Positions 50,216 through 59,304 of a stretch of DNA of 64,000 nt are shown one piece after another. The position numbers and the translations under genes are program-made. The notes below the pieces were generated by a model. That model saw nothing but the letters and a program-made list of their open reading frames with translations, ran no database searches and was not told the origin of the DNA. The stretch comes from JAZGGS01 sp963764825. GTDB taxonomy: Bacteria; Bacteroidota; Ignavibacteria; Ignavibacteriales; Ignavibacteriaceae. Positions within the stretch are counted from its first letter, which is position 1; the number at the start of each line of letters is the position of its first letter. Location of the stretch: the NCBI GenBank assembly GCA_963764825.1, contig CAVXUA010000010.1, positions 46,118 to 110,117 on the forward strand, written 5' to 3'.

Positions 50216-51880
50216 CTATCTCATAAATCGCCTTCTATGCTCCCTTGCTTCATTAATAGTTTTAAAATAACCAATTCTAACCCTGTACCACGTACTTTGC
50301 AGATCGGACAAATATGATTCAACGACAAATACATTTTCACCTGCATCCAATAATCTCGCAGCTTCTCTCTCAGCTTTTTCCCTCGTTCTAAACGCAGCTA
50401 TCTGGAAACAGAATAAATTACCGTCCGTAAAAATCATTTGTCCTACATTTCTTTCAATAAAAGTATTATAATTTCCAGGTGAAAACCTCCTGGTAATTTT
50501 AGTCTCCTTTTCAATCAAATCGATTGTAACTCTCCTGTTCATAGCTCTGCCGTATTCAGTAGAATTATCTGCAACCGGATCATCTGGACCCACACCTCTC
50601 ACAATAAGACGATCTCTGTATATCCCGTTATTCACTAAATATAAGGCCACAGAAGAGGCACGTTCATAAGATAGCCGTTTATTATATGAGTATGAACCTG
50701 TATTATCTGTATGTCCTTCTATCATCCACTTGGTGTCAGGATATTCTATCAAAACGGTAATTATTTTTTCAAGCTCGGTTTTTGCCTGGGGTAACAAATC
50801 GGATTTTGCAACTTCGAAATTTACACTTCCGCTTAGTACAAATGTAGTTACTTCTGGCAGTTCTTCAGTAACCGGACAACCCCATTTATCAACTTTTGTC
50901 CCCGCTGGTGTGTCTGCACAGTTATCCATATAATCCAGAACACCATCTTTATCTGTATCTAACGGGCATCCTTCATCGTTAACAGGAATATTGGGCGGAG
51001 TGTCTTTACACAAATCTAGATAATTTGGTACTCCGTCCATATCAGTATCAATTGGACATCCATATTCATCAACTTTAATGTTAGACGCAGTATTTTGGCA
51101 TCTATCAAGGTAATCCGGGACACCATCCTTATCACTATCTACTGCACATCCAAACTGATCTACTGCTACACCCAACGGAGTTTTCGGACAAGCATCTGCA
51201 TTATCATTAATTCCATCCAAATCAGAATCTTTAGCTCCACCAAAGTAGTATGTAATTCCACCAAAACCTGTTAAAAAGAAATCGTTATCTGTCCCGGCAA
51301 CAACATCATCCAGATTATCGGTTTGAACATTATTTATATTAACACCAAGATTTAGACTTATGTTTTCAGATACTAAAAATCTCATTCCAAATTCACCATT
51401 TAAAGTAAATTGTGTCCTGGAATAAATTTTCAATGAATTTCTTGCAAGTCGGGTCCCGCTATTATCTTTTGGATCGAAATATAGCAGGGCTGCTCCACCA
51501 TAAATATATGGAACAAAGAATTCTGAAAAAGTAAATAAGTATTCCGCGCCGCCACCTAATATCCAAATCGGAGTTTTGAATTCTCCAAGCTCTGGCCTGC
51601 TGACTGTAGCACCATCAGAACCGGTCAGGTAACCAGCTCCGCCATATCCTCTTAAACCAATAGCTCCAACACGGCTTGCAGGAAATATGTATTCAAGCGA
51701 GGCTCTTCCAAATATGTTAATACCATCTTTCCTGAAATCTGAAAATGTGTAGGTGGCACCACCTTCTAATGATACTCCAACTGTGCCGGATAATGGATGG
51801 TTTTTATTTGAATAAGAATTTTGAGGAAAACTTTGTAATGATACGACAATACAAAAAATAACAATAAATGGATATTTCAT
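50216..51880 (-). CDS. OmpA-family protein with calcium-type repeats and SPOR domain
   Basis: 554 aa. Signal peptide, an eight-strand OmpA-like barrel (to about 215), then four thrombospondin-type-3 repeats with Asp-rich 'DSDKDGVPDYLDRC' units, expected to bind calcium. The OmpA_C peptidoglycan-binding domain has 'EGHTDNTGSYSYNKRLSYER' and 'AMNRRVTI'. The final 65 residues ('FCFQIAAFRTREKAEREAA') look like a SPOR domain, which would give a second peptidoglycan contact. It is an envelope anchor; an additional SPOR end is less common. Intact frame. Confidence 0.88.
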   Translation of the reverse strand: MKYPFIVIFCIVVSLQSFPQNSYSNKNHPLSGTVGVSLEGGATYTFSDFRKDGINIFGRASLEYIFPASRVGAIGLRGYGGAGYLTGSDGATVSRPELGEFKTPIWILGGGAEYLFTFSEFFVPYIYGGAALLYFDPKDNSGTRLARNSLKIYSRTQFTLNGEFGMRFLVSENISLNLGVNINNVQTDNLDDVVAGTDNDFFLTGFGGITYYFGGAKDSDLDGINDNADACPKTPLGVAVDQFGCAVDSDKDGVPDYLDRCQNTASNIKVDEYGCPIDTDMDGVPNYLDLCKDTPPNIPVNDEGCPLDTDKDGVLDYMDNCADTPAGTKVDKWGCPVTEELPEVTTFVLSGSVNFEVAKSDLLPQAKTELEKIITVLIEYPDTKWMIEGHTDNTGSYSYNKRLSYERASSVALYLVNNGIYRDRLIVRGVGPDDPVADNSTEYGRAMNRRVTIDLIEKETKITRRFSPGNYNTFIERNVGQMIFTDGNLFCFQIAAFRTREKAEREAARLLDAGENVFVVESYLSDLQSTWYRVRIGYFKTINEAREHRRRFMR

Positions 51881-51990
51881 CTTGGTGTCCCATAAAGAAA
51901 CAAAATGTTTATACTAATAACGCTATTTTCGCTATAAAAAGAAAGTAATACAAAATAAACTGTTGATGAAAATCAATGGTACTATGTTGT

Positions 51991-53599
51991 TTACATTCCA
52001 TAATAGAGTGCAATTGAAAACGAATGGTTTTGATCAAGTAGATATTCCGGTGTTCTTTCAGAGTCCTCATCTTTAATATTGGAATACCTGTAGCTTCCCT
52101 TTCAAAACCAGGTCGTGCATATATTCGTAGCGGCAGTTTATTCCAAAATAATTATCCTGCCGGAGAGGAGAATATAAGAACGACTTATTAAACTCATCCA
52201 TTCCGGCGTAAGCAAAATAGATATCATCCAGACCACCTTTCCTGGCTCTTTCAAAATAGGTTTCGATTTTAAGACCTCTTAGAAGTCGATAATTGAATTG
52301 AATCCTTACCTGGTCTGCATTTTGCCCGAGCCAATGCCCCAAAGTATAATCAAGATGTTTATAATTAGTCGATTCTAATTTATGTTCATAAACCCAGGGA
52401 TTGATACGCGTGTATTCGATTAATAGATCGAGATTATCAACTAATAAATTTACTTTTTTTGCTCCAAATGTATAACCAACCCAAGTGTTGCTGAAATTAT
52501 TTTCCAACACGTTTCGTATTTCTGTAACATCGATAAAAGCAGTGGAGTAGAACTGAAATTCTTTGGGGTACTTTAACGAAATATCAAAATAAAGTGTGCC
52601 GTTACCATCATTTACGCTTCCTCTTCCGGTATTATGATCGAGCCATTTAAAAAGAGAAAAGGTATAAACATTTCTGGTCTTAAATCACCACTGTAAACAA
52701 ATGAATTGCCAACTGAAATATCCAATCCGGAAAGAGGAGTAATCGTTAACAAGTTTGCCGCAATATATTTATTTATGAATGATTCCTTTATCCGTGGATC
52801 AAGACTCCCCGCATGTTCGTATTGTATCGAGGATGAATCAATAACCAGGGAGTTAAGCCAACCATGTATATAAGAAAATCGAATCCAATCAGTCGGTTTT
52901 AGGTGAAGTTCTATGCGTGGATAATCAGGAGGTTTTGATGATAAAATTAGCTGCCCGAAATTTCCGTGTCCCCAATTAAAATAATCTTTAATGATTGAAA
53001 CCGATCCCCAATTCCAATCGAAAGTAAGACTTCCCTTTACATCATTATATTCAATTCCATTTGGTGCGCCTTTATAATTTGCACCAGTTTGCGGCGAAAA
53101 TGATTTATCTTTATCTACATTATCACCGAATTCCCCTTTATCCCTGTATATCCACACTTGCGCCGAACCAATCCTCATAAGTTCCGAAAGCAGAAAAACC
53201 AATCCACCTTGTGTACCCATTTGCCTTACCAATGGTTGAGATGCCATACCCCGCTATTGGCGAAAATTTTAATGAGAAAAGAGAATCACTGTAACTAAAA
53301 AGAAACCATCTTTCATTATCAAAATTATTTAATTCGTAAGCGTATTCCTGTTTGTAAAATTCATACTCTTCCTGTTCAATATTATTAAGATTATTTTTAA
53401 CAGATTCAATTTCAGTTAGTTTTTCAGCAATATATTTCCTTGAGTATGGTTTTACCTCATCATCGAGTTTAATATTATTTTTTAACGATTGCCTTTCTAA
53501 AAATTCGTAAACATCACTTTGTAATGGAGTATAAACAATTTGGGCAAGTGTGCTCGCAGTTAATGTAACTATTGATATGATTAATAGAATGGATCGCAT
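51991..53599 (-). CDS. Wzi-like capsule assembly protein (frameshifts)
   Basis: About 530 aa. Signal peptide 'MRSILLIISIVTLTASTLAQ', then 'YTPLQSDVYEFLERQSLK' and a long barrel body in the style of the Wzi capsule-assembly family of Bacteroidota ('HLKPTDWIRFSYIHGWLNSL', 'ITPLSGLDISVGNSFVYSGD'). Breaks lie near 53230, 52560 and 52080; the real end is probably the TAA at 51991 after 'SIALYYGM'. It binds or organises polysaccharide on the outer surface. It starts 27 bases from the sugar transferase stop in the same direction. Confidence 0.78.
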
Positions 53600-53626
53600 T
53601 TATGATTTATTTACCTGCAGTGGCAA

Positions 53627-55642
53627 TTATCGGCTTCGTTGTTTATTGAGTAATATATTATTACAAGCTTTCCAGAAATAAATGAAATCAGTTTTGGAGC
53701 GATTTTTATCAAATGCATCAAGATATTTTTCTTCCGATTTTATTATTTCATCAAGATTGGTGGGCATATCCACATAGTAGGGCGGGACTAATCCAGGTTT
53801 GTACTTTAATCTTCTCTCCCTGAACTCATCATGATAAAGGCCATTGTACTGCATGCTTAACGGTCTGACGCCGAAAAGTTTACAATCTCCCTTAAACCAG
53901 TTAGTAATCATTGGCAGCTCATCAATCCAGAACCTACGGAGTACTTTTCCCCAGGTGGTGATTCTAAAATCATCTTTAAACTTGCCACCCGTTGCAAGTT
54001 GATTTTGCTGATATACAAATTCCTGTAAATATTCCGAATATGGATGCATAGTCCTAAACTTATAAACAAAAATCGGGTTGCCGTTTTTGCCAATCCGCTT
54101 CATCTTTATAACAGGACTGTAAGACGGATTTTTATCATCTGACGGCTCTTTAATTTTCTTTGCAATAACGTAACAAATATTATCAAGATCTTTAAGATCC
54201 ATCACTTCGAAACCGCAATAGTAAAGCCTGCCTAATCCTTCTGCAAGAGATAATGCCCGGTTTTTTCCTTTTGTAAATGCGAAAAATACTTTACGAATAA
54301 CAGGCAGTTTTGGTATAACCCGATGCCTTATAAAATCGCTCAGGTAGAAAATATTTGCCACCAGGAACGGATATTTTTTAAAGAATCTTTTGTACCTGTA
54401 CCTGATAGGTTCGAAATTTAATACCAGTACACCACCCTCAATAAGCCGCTTATTAATTTCGATAAGATATGCGTTTATCCGTCTGATATCATTTAGCTGG
54501 TGCAAATTAATAAATAATTCAAGATGATTTTCTAGTAAAGTTGATACGTTGTACGGGTCGGCGGAACGAAATACAGATGTACGATCAATATCGAATGTAC
54601 TCAGATCAAGTTTTCGTTCAAGGAATGAGAATACTTCAGGATATTGCTTAAAGTATATGAATTCCAGCTTGCTTTTTAACTTAGATACCTTTGGGAAATT
54701 TCCTTCCAACTTATACTTGATAATTTCAACAGGCACAGTATTAGTATCAACATCCGGAATTTTCAGTTCGTATGCATGAAGAAAATTGCTTTGAATTTCA
54801 TCGGTTTTTTGAGGTACTTTATCCAGGTAAAGAAAAATGGTTACCGTAAGGGAAAGTAAGAAATAAAGCAAAATACTTCCCAGGTAAACACCACTGTTTT
54901 GATCAGGCACCTGCAGTACGTAAACGATTATTGATAACAGGGCAATAATCAGAATATAAAATTTTAATTGAACTCCTATCGCTTTCCAGAAATTAAATAC
55001 TTTACCAAATGGTTTGAACTGATGTGTAATAGTTGCCGCGAACAACCAGCTTAAATAGGTGCATACTACTAAGATGATCTGATTTTCATCAAGATTTTCA
55101 ACCAGGTATCGTTTTTCATAAAGATAAAAAAGAATGAAAGTTAGGAGTAAGAAATCAATAATTAATAAAGTGTAAGATATTGATCCTCTATCCAATTTTG
55201 GTATTTCTATCTTACCATTCATTTTGAGTAGTTCAATACCGGCTTCAATAAGAAAGGCAGATATTAAGGAGCCAACAACAACGAATCGTGATATAGAGAG
55301 TTCGGTTTGCAGTAATAAAATTGCAATTGTACCAAGCGCAACAACTAATGAAATATAATATCTTTTTAATCTTACCAGCAGGATGTGCTCCGGTTTAATC
55401 CTGAACTTTCTGGAGAGCAAACTTCCCAAACCCCAGCCAGCTATCATTATCGGGAGGAATTTTATATAATTTACATCATAGATAAATCCTTTTTTCTTCA
55501 AGATAAAAAAGACCAGGTAGCAAGTTAAATAGATAAAGAAGTTTAAAGTGATTCTAATAGCAAGACTCTTTTTACCTATCTTTTCAACCGAAGAGTTTAT
55601 TACCGGCGCAGATATTGTAGAATGTGCTTCTGTATGATCCAT
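53627..55642 (-). CDS. sugar transferase (polyprenyl-phosphate glycosyl-1-phosphate type)
   Basis: 671 aa. About ten membrane helices fill the N-terminal 280 residues. A soluble middle region follows. The C-terminal catalytic part has 'FVYKFRTMHPYSEYLQ', 'TTWGKVLRRFWIDELPMITN' and 'GVRPLSMQYN', the bacterial sugar transferase signature with its Asp-Glu pair. It puts the first sugar-1-phosphate on undecaprenyl phosphate. The helical N-terminus is longer than in WbaP. Intact frame. The O-antigen ligase gene is divergent from it. Confidence 0.9.
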   Translation of the reverse strand: MDHTEAHSTISAPVINSSVEKIGKKSLAIRITLNFFIYLTCYLVFFILKKKGFIYDVNYIKFLPIMIAGWGLGSLLSRKFRIKPEHILLVRLKRYYISLVVALGTIAILLLQTELSISRFVVVGSLISAFLIEAGIELLKMNGKIEIPKLDRGSISYTLLIIDFLLLTFILFYLYEKRYLVENLDENQIILVVCTYLSWLFAATITHQFKPFGKVFNFWKAIGVQLKFYILIIALLSIIVYVLQVPDQNSGVYLGSILLYFLLSLTVTIFLYLDKVPQKTDEIQSNFLHAYELKIPDVDTNTVPVEIIKYKLEGNFPKVSKLKSKLEFIYFKQYPEVFSFLERKLDLSTFDIDRTSVFRSADPYNVSTLLENHLELFINLHQLNDIRRINAYLIEINKRLIEGGVLVLNFEPIRYRYKRFFKKYPFLVANIFYLSDFIRHRVIPKLPVIRKVFFAFTKGKNRALSLAEGLGRLYYCGFEVMDLKDLDNICYVIAKKIKEPSDDKNPSYSPVIKMKRIGKNGNPIFVYKFRTMHPYSEYLQEFVYQQNQLATGGKFKDDFRITTWGKVLRRFWIDELPMITNWFKGDCKLFGVRPLSMQYNGLYHDEFRERRLKYKPGLVPPYYVDMPTNLDEIIKSEEKYLDAFDKNRSKTDFIYFWKACNNILLNKQRSR

Positions 55643-55776
55643 TAAGTATAATTTAAATAAAAATGTTCAGATGTATCTGTAATAAAAATTGACAATTATC
55701 TCTTTATTATCAAACTTTAATTTAAATAATTGAAAAAATATTTGCGGAAGAGCAATAAATACTATATTAATTCCTT

Positions 55777-57059
55777 ATGAGTAAAATACTAAAAAATAAA
55801 AAAATAATAATTGTTTTTTTTCTTGTTAATAGTTTCATATTGAACCTTGCAATTGGTACTATCTCTAACTACAGTGCTAATATATTTATCCTTAAGTGCG
55901 TTTCTTCCATACTGTTATTTCTTCTGATATTTATTGATACCAGGATTAATAGAATAGATATCCAAAATTTACTGAAGGAAAACAATCCCAGGAAATTAGC
56001 TATTATCCTCATCCTATTTATCGGCTACTTAAGCCTTACGCTAATTTATTCTAATAATCCTGCGTACGGTGCGCAAAAGATATTAAATTTTCTTATAAGC
56101 ACCATCCCATCCATTTTTGCATTTTATTATTTAGTTATAACAAACAGTAAAGAACGCTTTGGGGTTTTTATTTATTCAATTGTTGTGATTACAATAGTAT
56201 CTGTTACATATATAATATTTGATTATCCATTTGAACAATCTACGATTTATGAATACACGGCAGGGAGGTGGAGCCACGTTATTTACGGCAGGATAATTGG
56301 CAGCATTGCAGTAGTTCTTTTCCTGTATCTAATGTGGATGATAGAAAAACGGGAGACGAGAGATGAAAGACGAAAGAAGAAAGAATCCAAGTGGAAAGTT
56401 TTATCAATTATAATTTTTACTTCAATCTCTGTATACGGATTGTATATATCATCTTTGCGATCAGCAATGTTGGGTTTGGTTTTGTTCGTTGTTCTTGGTG
56501 CGGCGTTCTTAGTTTATGAGCTGATTGCAAGAAGTGAGAAGCGAGCACAAAGGAGATACCAATTAGCTGGTATTGTAGCAGTTATAATTTTTACTTTATC
56601 ATTTATAATTCTACTCCCTAAACCGGGAATAATTGAAACCCGTTTTGATAACCTAATTCAAATAGAAAATTTTAAGTTTGGAGGGGATGGAGCTATAAAT
56701 TCACGCATAGAAGAGCTGCGCATCAGTAAAGAATTATTTTTAGAGCATCCGCTAATTGGGGTTGGGTTTGGGGGTTATAGAAGCTATAATGAATTTACAG
56801 AAGTAGTTAGATATCCGCATAATATATTTGTTGAGATGGGAGTTGAAGGGGGAGTGGTTGGTGTTGTTAGTTCTTTGTGCGTTGTGCTTTGTTATTTTGA
56901 AATATACTGTATAGATATTCACCTTTTATTTTAATTTTTGCACTTTTTGCATTTTGGTTAGCAATGTTTTCAAAAGAATTATCCAACCAGGCATTGTTGT
57001 GGATCTTTGTTGCGTTTATCCCGCTTACACCAAAGGTTACTGAGCAAAAGACATCTTAA
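55777..57059 (+). CDS. O-antigen ligase/polymerase-like membrane protein (frameshifted)
   Basis: About 425 aa with ten or more membrane helices. The Wzy-C signature region is 'EHPLIGVGFGGYRSYNEF' and 'YPHNIFVEMGVEGGVVGVVS'. A frame break near 56900 precedes the final helix, which ends 'PLTPKVTEQKTS' at 57059. Two charged loops are coded by heptamer-repeat DNA: 'EKRETRDERRKKKES' (56351-56385) and the shorter 'ARSEKRAQRR' region (56530-56545). It polymerises or ligates surface glycans. Confidence 0.82.
56351..56385 (+). repeat. heptanucleotide array inside the O-antigen ligase gene
   Basis: Five consecutive 7-mers: GGGAGAC, GAGAGAT, GAAAGAC, GAAAGAA, GAAAGAA. They code for a charged loop between membrane helices. 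A second, shorter pair (AGAAGTG, AGAAGCG) sits at 56530-56543. Confidence 0.75.
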
Positions 57060-57092
57060 TATTTCCTCCAATTTTACCTTATCTATCTCCTT

Positions 57093-57125
57093 AAAAGTTT
57101 ACCAAAAGTTTACCATTTCTTTACC
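57093..57125. repeat. 11-base tandem repeat, three units
   Basis: AAAAGTTTACC at 57093-57103 and 57104-57114, then a diverged ATTTCTTTACC at 57115-57125. It lies 34 bases past the O-antigen ligase stop. Confidence 0.7.
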
Positions 57126-57354
57126 GGAATTTTACTTAGCTGTCAATGGAATCTTTGAAAATGACTTAAAAACAAATATAATACAGCTAATAGACAATTA
57201 TTGTTATAATATAATACTTGATAGTATGATTAATTCAAATTTAATAGGCATCTTTGGTATTACTTCATCGGATGAACAGTTGAAATATTCAGTTAGTAAC
57301 ATAGCAGCACACTTTTGGAATTGCGAAAATAAAAAAATATTAATTTTAATTTGA
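57126..57354 (+). pseudogene. possible remnant of a BY-kinase/ParA-like P-loop domain
   Basis: An open frame of about 75 codons with no good start. 'FENDLKTNIIQLIDNY' followed by 'IGIFGITSSDEQLKYSVSN' and 'NIAAHFWNCENKKILILI' resembles the stretch 'E..R.L.TN...ITSS.PGEGKS..A.NLA.....KKVLLID' of Wzc/CapB-type tyrosine kinases in polysaccharide loci. The Walker A glycines and lysine are not conserved and the frame ends after the A' strand. It is most likely a decayed copy; chance similarity remains possible. Confidence 0.3.
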
Positions 57355-57404
57355 CAGTATAGTAAAAGGTCTTTATATTCAGTTATCTCGTTCTTTAACA
57401 TACC

Positions 57405-57640
57405 TATTAAGATGGCAATAGCATCAGAAAGGATAGTGCCCGACACCTCATTGGAAGTGATGAGTACAGGATTTAATACTCCGGTCCCACTAACTTCCTG
57501 ATTGCTAGTGGATAATAGAATATGGAAAAGAACTAAGATAGTCTTTCCGACTCGCCTGTTAGGCCAGCGCGAGGGGTAGAAAAGTTTAATACCTTTTTTG
57601 CCTGGGAACCTCAATTGCCTGGCCGTTAAAATATTAATCT
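57405..57640. ncRNA. candidate structured RNA, hairpin-dense GC-rich block
   Basis: No open frame explains this block, which is much richer in G+C than its surroundings. Visible stems: CTCAT/ATGAG (57447-57464), CCACTA/TAGTGG (57487-57511), a long one at 57551-57573 (CTCGC-CTG with CAG-C-GCGAG), GGTA/TACC (57575-57593), and a possible long-range stem TTAGGCCAG with CTGGCC-GT-TAA. It does not match a riboswitch, tmRNA, RNase P or SRP RNA that I know. Strand and ends are uncertain; the HTH gene downstream is on the plus strand. Confidence 0.4.
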
Positions 57641-57677
57641 TTCATCAGTTATGAATCTTTTATTCTACAAAATAAGA

Positions 57678-57729
57678 GATGGACCATTAATGTGGTCTAT
57701 CATCAGAGGGTAAAGATCTAAACTCTTTA
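57678..57729. promoter_or_regulatory. two hairpins upstream of the HTH gene
   Basis: GATGGACCA pairs with TGGTCTATC (57678-57704), and TAAAGA pairs with TCTTTA (57711-57729) followed by TTTCCTTTG. The second could act as a weak terminator or attenuator in front of the gene at 57792. Confidence 0.45.
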
Positions 57730-57791
57730 TTTCCTTTGAATACGTTCAGGAATAATAAAAAATTTAATATTAATTTATTTGGAGAACTGCA

Positions 57792-58298
57792 ATGTCAAAG
57801 CCAGAAAAAAAACAACAATTTATTGAACTACGAGCAGTTGGGATATCATTTGAGAAAATAAGCAAACAGATAGGTGTATCGAAGCCAACACTAATCAAAT
57901 GGAATCCTGAACTGCAACCTCAAATAAGGCAAGCAAGAGAACAATATACTAAAGGATTGCAGGAAGAAATAGCAACCCAAAGATTAGGTTTCGGAATGAT
58001 TCTTTTGAAAAAACTTGAGCAACTTTATGACTCAATTCTTCCAGAGAAATATAACGACTTGAAGACAATGGATAAGGTGATACTTGCAACAAAAATTGAA
58101 AGCCTATTGACTTCGATGACAAATGTAAACCAGGTAACTATTGATCGACATAAAAGGAAAGTGAAAAATTTAGATAGAATCGATCAAATGATCATAGAGG
58201 ATATAAAAAAGGTAATTCAAGTCTATAGAGAAAATGGTAAGGAGACATCGAAATTTTGGCAGTTGATAGAGAATTTAAGAATGGACAACGAATTTTAG
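57792..58298 (+). CDS. HTH DNA-binding protein of unknown role
   Basis: 168 aa, intact. Residues 10-40 form a helix-turn-helix of the type in small terminases and transposase-like regulators: 'LRAVGISFEKISKQIGVSK' then 'PTLIKWNPEL'. The rest is helical and charged with a coiled-coil character. A ribosome site GGAGA precedes the ATG. No phage or transposase genes lie beside it, so terminase function is unlikely. It may bind the hairpin-rich DNA or RNA around it (speculation). Confidence 0.65.
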   Translation: MSKPEKKQQFIELRAVGISFEKISKQIGVSKPTLIKWNPELQPQIRQAREQYTKGLQEEIATQRLGFGMILLKKLEQLYDSILPEKYNDLKTMDKVILATKIESLLTSMTNVNQVTIDRHKRKVKNLDRIDQMIIEDIKKVIQVYRENGKETSKFWQLIENLRMDNEF

Positions 58299-58310
58299 AC
58301 TGCTGAAAAA

Positions 58311-58388
58311 GAATAGCCCGGGCTGCTGATTTAAGTATTTAAAGGTCTTTAGTAATTAAATCTATACGGGTAGTCCGGGTTCTCTTTT
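58311..58388. terminator. large hairpin between convergent genes
   Basis: GAATAGCCCGGGCT (58311-58324) pairs imperfectly with AGTCCGGGTTCTC (58372-58384), followed by TTTTCATTTT. The loop of about 48 bases holds a small TAAAG/CTTTA stem. It separates the HTH gene from the convergent deacetylase and probably ends both. Confidence 0.55.
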
Positions 58389-58392
58389 CATT

Positions 58393-59269
58393 TTACTCAC
58401 GCTTTCCGGGTAGTTTTTCTTTGGATTTGTTAACATAAAAATATTTCTTAATGACATTTTTTAAATTTTGCACAAATCAATTCCTTAACCCAAGGTAATG
58501 AATTTGGAATTCCATCTTTCAGGATGGATAGTAAACATCATTTTATCCGGCAGCTTATCAATATTATTTATTATATCGAAAGTTGATTTTAAGATTCCTC
58601 ACACTTGTAGTGAGATTGAACTTTATCACGAACACTTACAGAATCTCCATTCCAGCGTCTTCCTGTATCTGTTAAGTAACCAAATTGATTCCAATCAGTA
58701 TCTAAGTGTGCATCGCCAAAATGCCTAATTCTTTGTAATTATATTTTTTCCAGATCATTTTATTATCATAACGGGAGAGGGGAGAGCCGTGTGCACAAAT
58801 GGTTTTTATTTCAGCAACTTTTCTAATTTTTTCAAGGTTACTTTTAAATAATTCCCAGGCATCATCAATCAATTCTTCTTCTGAACGTTGAACACCGAAC
58901 CTTGAACTACAGTATCCATTTCCTCATAATGATACCCAATCTCGTGCCCCATAGCTTCTATTTCTTTAATGATATTTTCATCAAAACTTTCCGGAACAAT
59001 TCTGAAATAATAAGTGCCTTTTATACCTAAGTTCTTTTTCAAGCTTTGCCATTTCAAGTGCGTTTGCGGTCTGCGGTCTACATCGTGGCGGAGAATCATT
59101 GTCATTCCGGACTCCGATCCGGAATCTGCGGACTATTGCTACAGTGAATTTATCCGCTTCTGGCAGAACGCTTACTTTTTTTACATACTCCCCGAAACGC
59201 AACAAACCCATAATTCTTCTTTTTCAAAGCTCCAAGCAGAAAGCGATATGTTTTTAGTGTAAAATCCAT
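58393..59269 (-). CDS. polysaccharide deacetylase (frameshifts and repeat insertions)
   Basis: About 290 aa of a NodB-like deacetylase. The start is the ATG at 59269 ('MDFTLKTYRFLLGALKKK'). 'ILRHDVDR' holds the metal-binding His-Asp, 'KGTYYFRIVPESFDENIIKE' and 'MGHEIGYHYEEMD' follow, then 'AEIKTICAHGSPLSRYDN', 'LDTDWNQFGYLTDTGRRWNG' and 'PDKMMFTIHPERW'. Many one-base breaks occur. Three pieces that family members lack coincide with repeat DNA: a palindrome at 59104-59125, AGACCGC twice at 59066-59079 (minus strand), and heptamers at 58880-58907. It likely acts on N-acetyl sugars of the surface polymer. Confidence 0.78.
58399..58417 (-). repeat. 19-base direct repeat, copy 1
   Basis: ACGCTTTCCGGGTAGTTTT occurs here and again at 59312-59330, at the 3' ends of two neighbouring leftward genes. 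The two copies are read in different frames if the deacetylase ends at 58393. Confidence 0.75.
58880..58907. repeat. heptamer array in the deacetylase gene
   Basis: Four 7-mers on the plus strand: TCTGAAC, GTTGAAC, ACCGAAC, CTTGAAC. The coding strand reads GTTCAAG, GTTCGGT, GTTCAAC, GTTCAGA and codes for 'VVQGSVFNVQ', which has no counterpart in related deacetylases as I know them. Confidence 0.72.
59066..59079. repeat. GCGGTCT heptamer duplication
   Basis: Two identical 7-mers in a row inside the deacetylase gene, just after the codons for the 'RHDVDR' metal site. They add residues where relatives continue directly into 'NALEMAK'. Confidence 0.6.
59104..59125. repeat. palindromic element in the deacetylase gene
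   Basis: ATTCCGGA and TCCGGAAT form a perfect 8-bp inverted repeat with a 6-base loop. The 'CATTCCGG...CCGGAAT' form is known from short mobile palindromes in several bacteria. It is translated as part of an extra stretch before the metal site. Confidence 0.65.
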
Positions 59270-59304
59270 CTACCTGAAATTATATTGATAATTTGGATTT
59301 TCCT

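Noticed and set aside
57093..57125. Short tandem units as a CRISPR array
   Set aside because: Units are 11 bases without spacers, only three in number, and no cas gene is present. No CRISPR array was seen anywhere in the window.
57204..57614. Open frame of 136 codons on the minus strand
   Set aside because: It runs through the hairpin-rich block, has no recognisable domain and no ribosome site, and its composition does not look like protein.
57792..58298. Phage terminase small subunit, hence a prophage
   Set aside because: No large terminase, portal, capsid or integrase nearby; only the HTH part is similar.
58775..58792. CGGGAGA/GGGGAGA as another heptamer array
   Set aside because: These bases code for the conserved 'HGSPLSRYDN' block of the deacetylase, so the likeness is by chance.
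58869..59262. Several overlapping short frames on both strands as separate genes
   Set aside because: They are pieces of one frameshifted deacetylase; the protein blocks join in family order.
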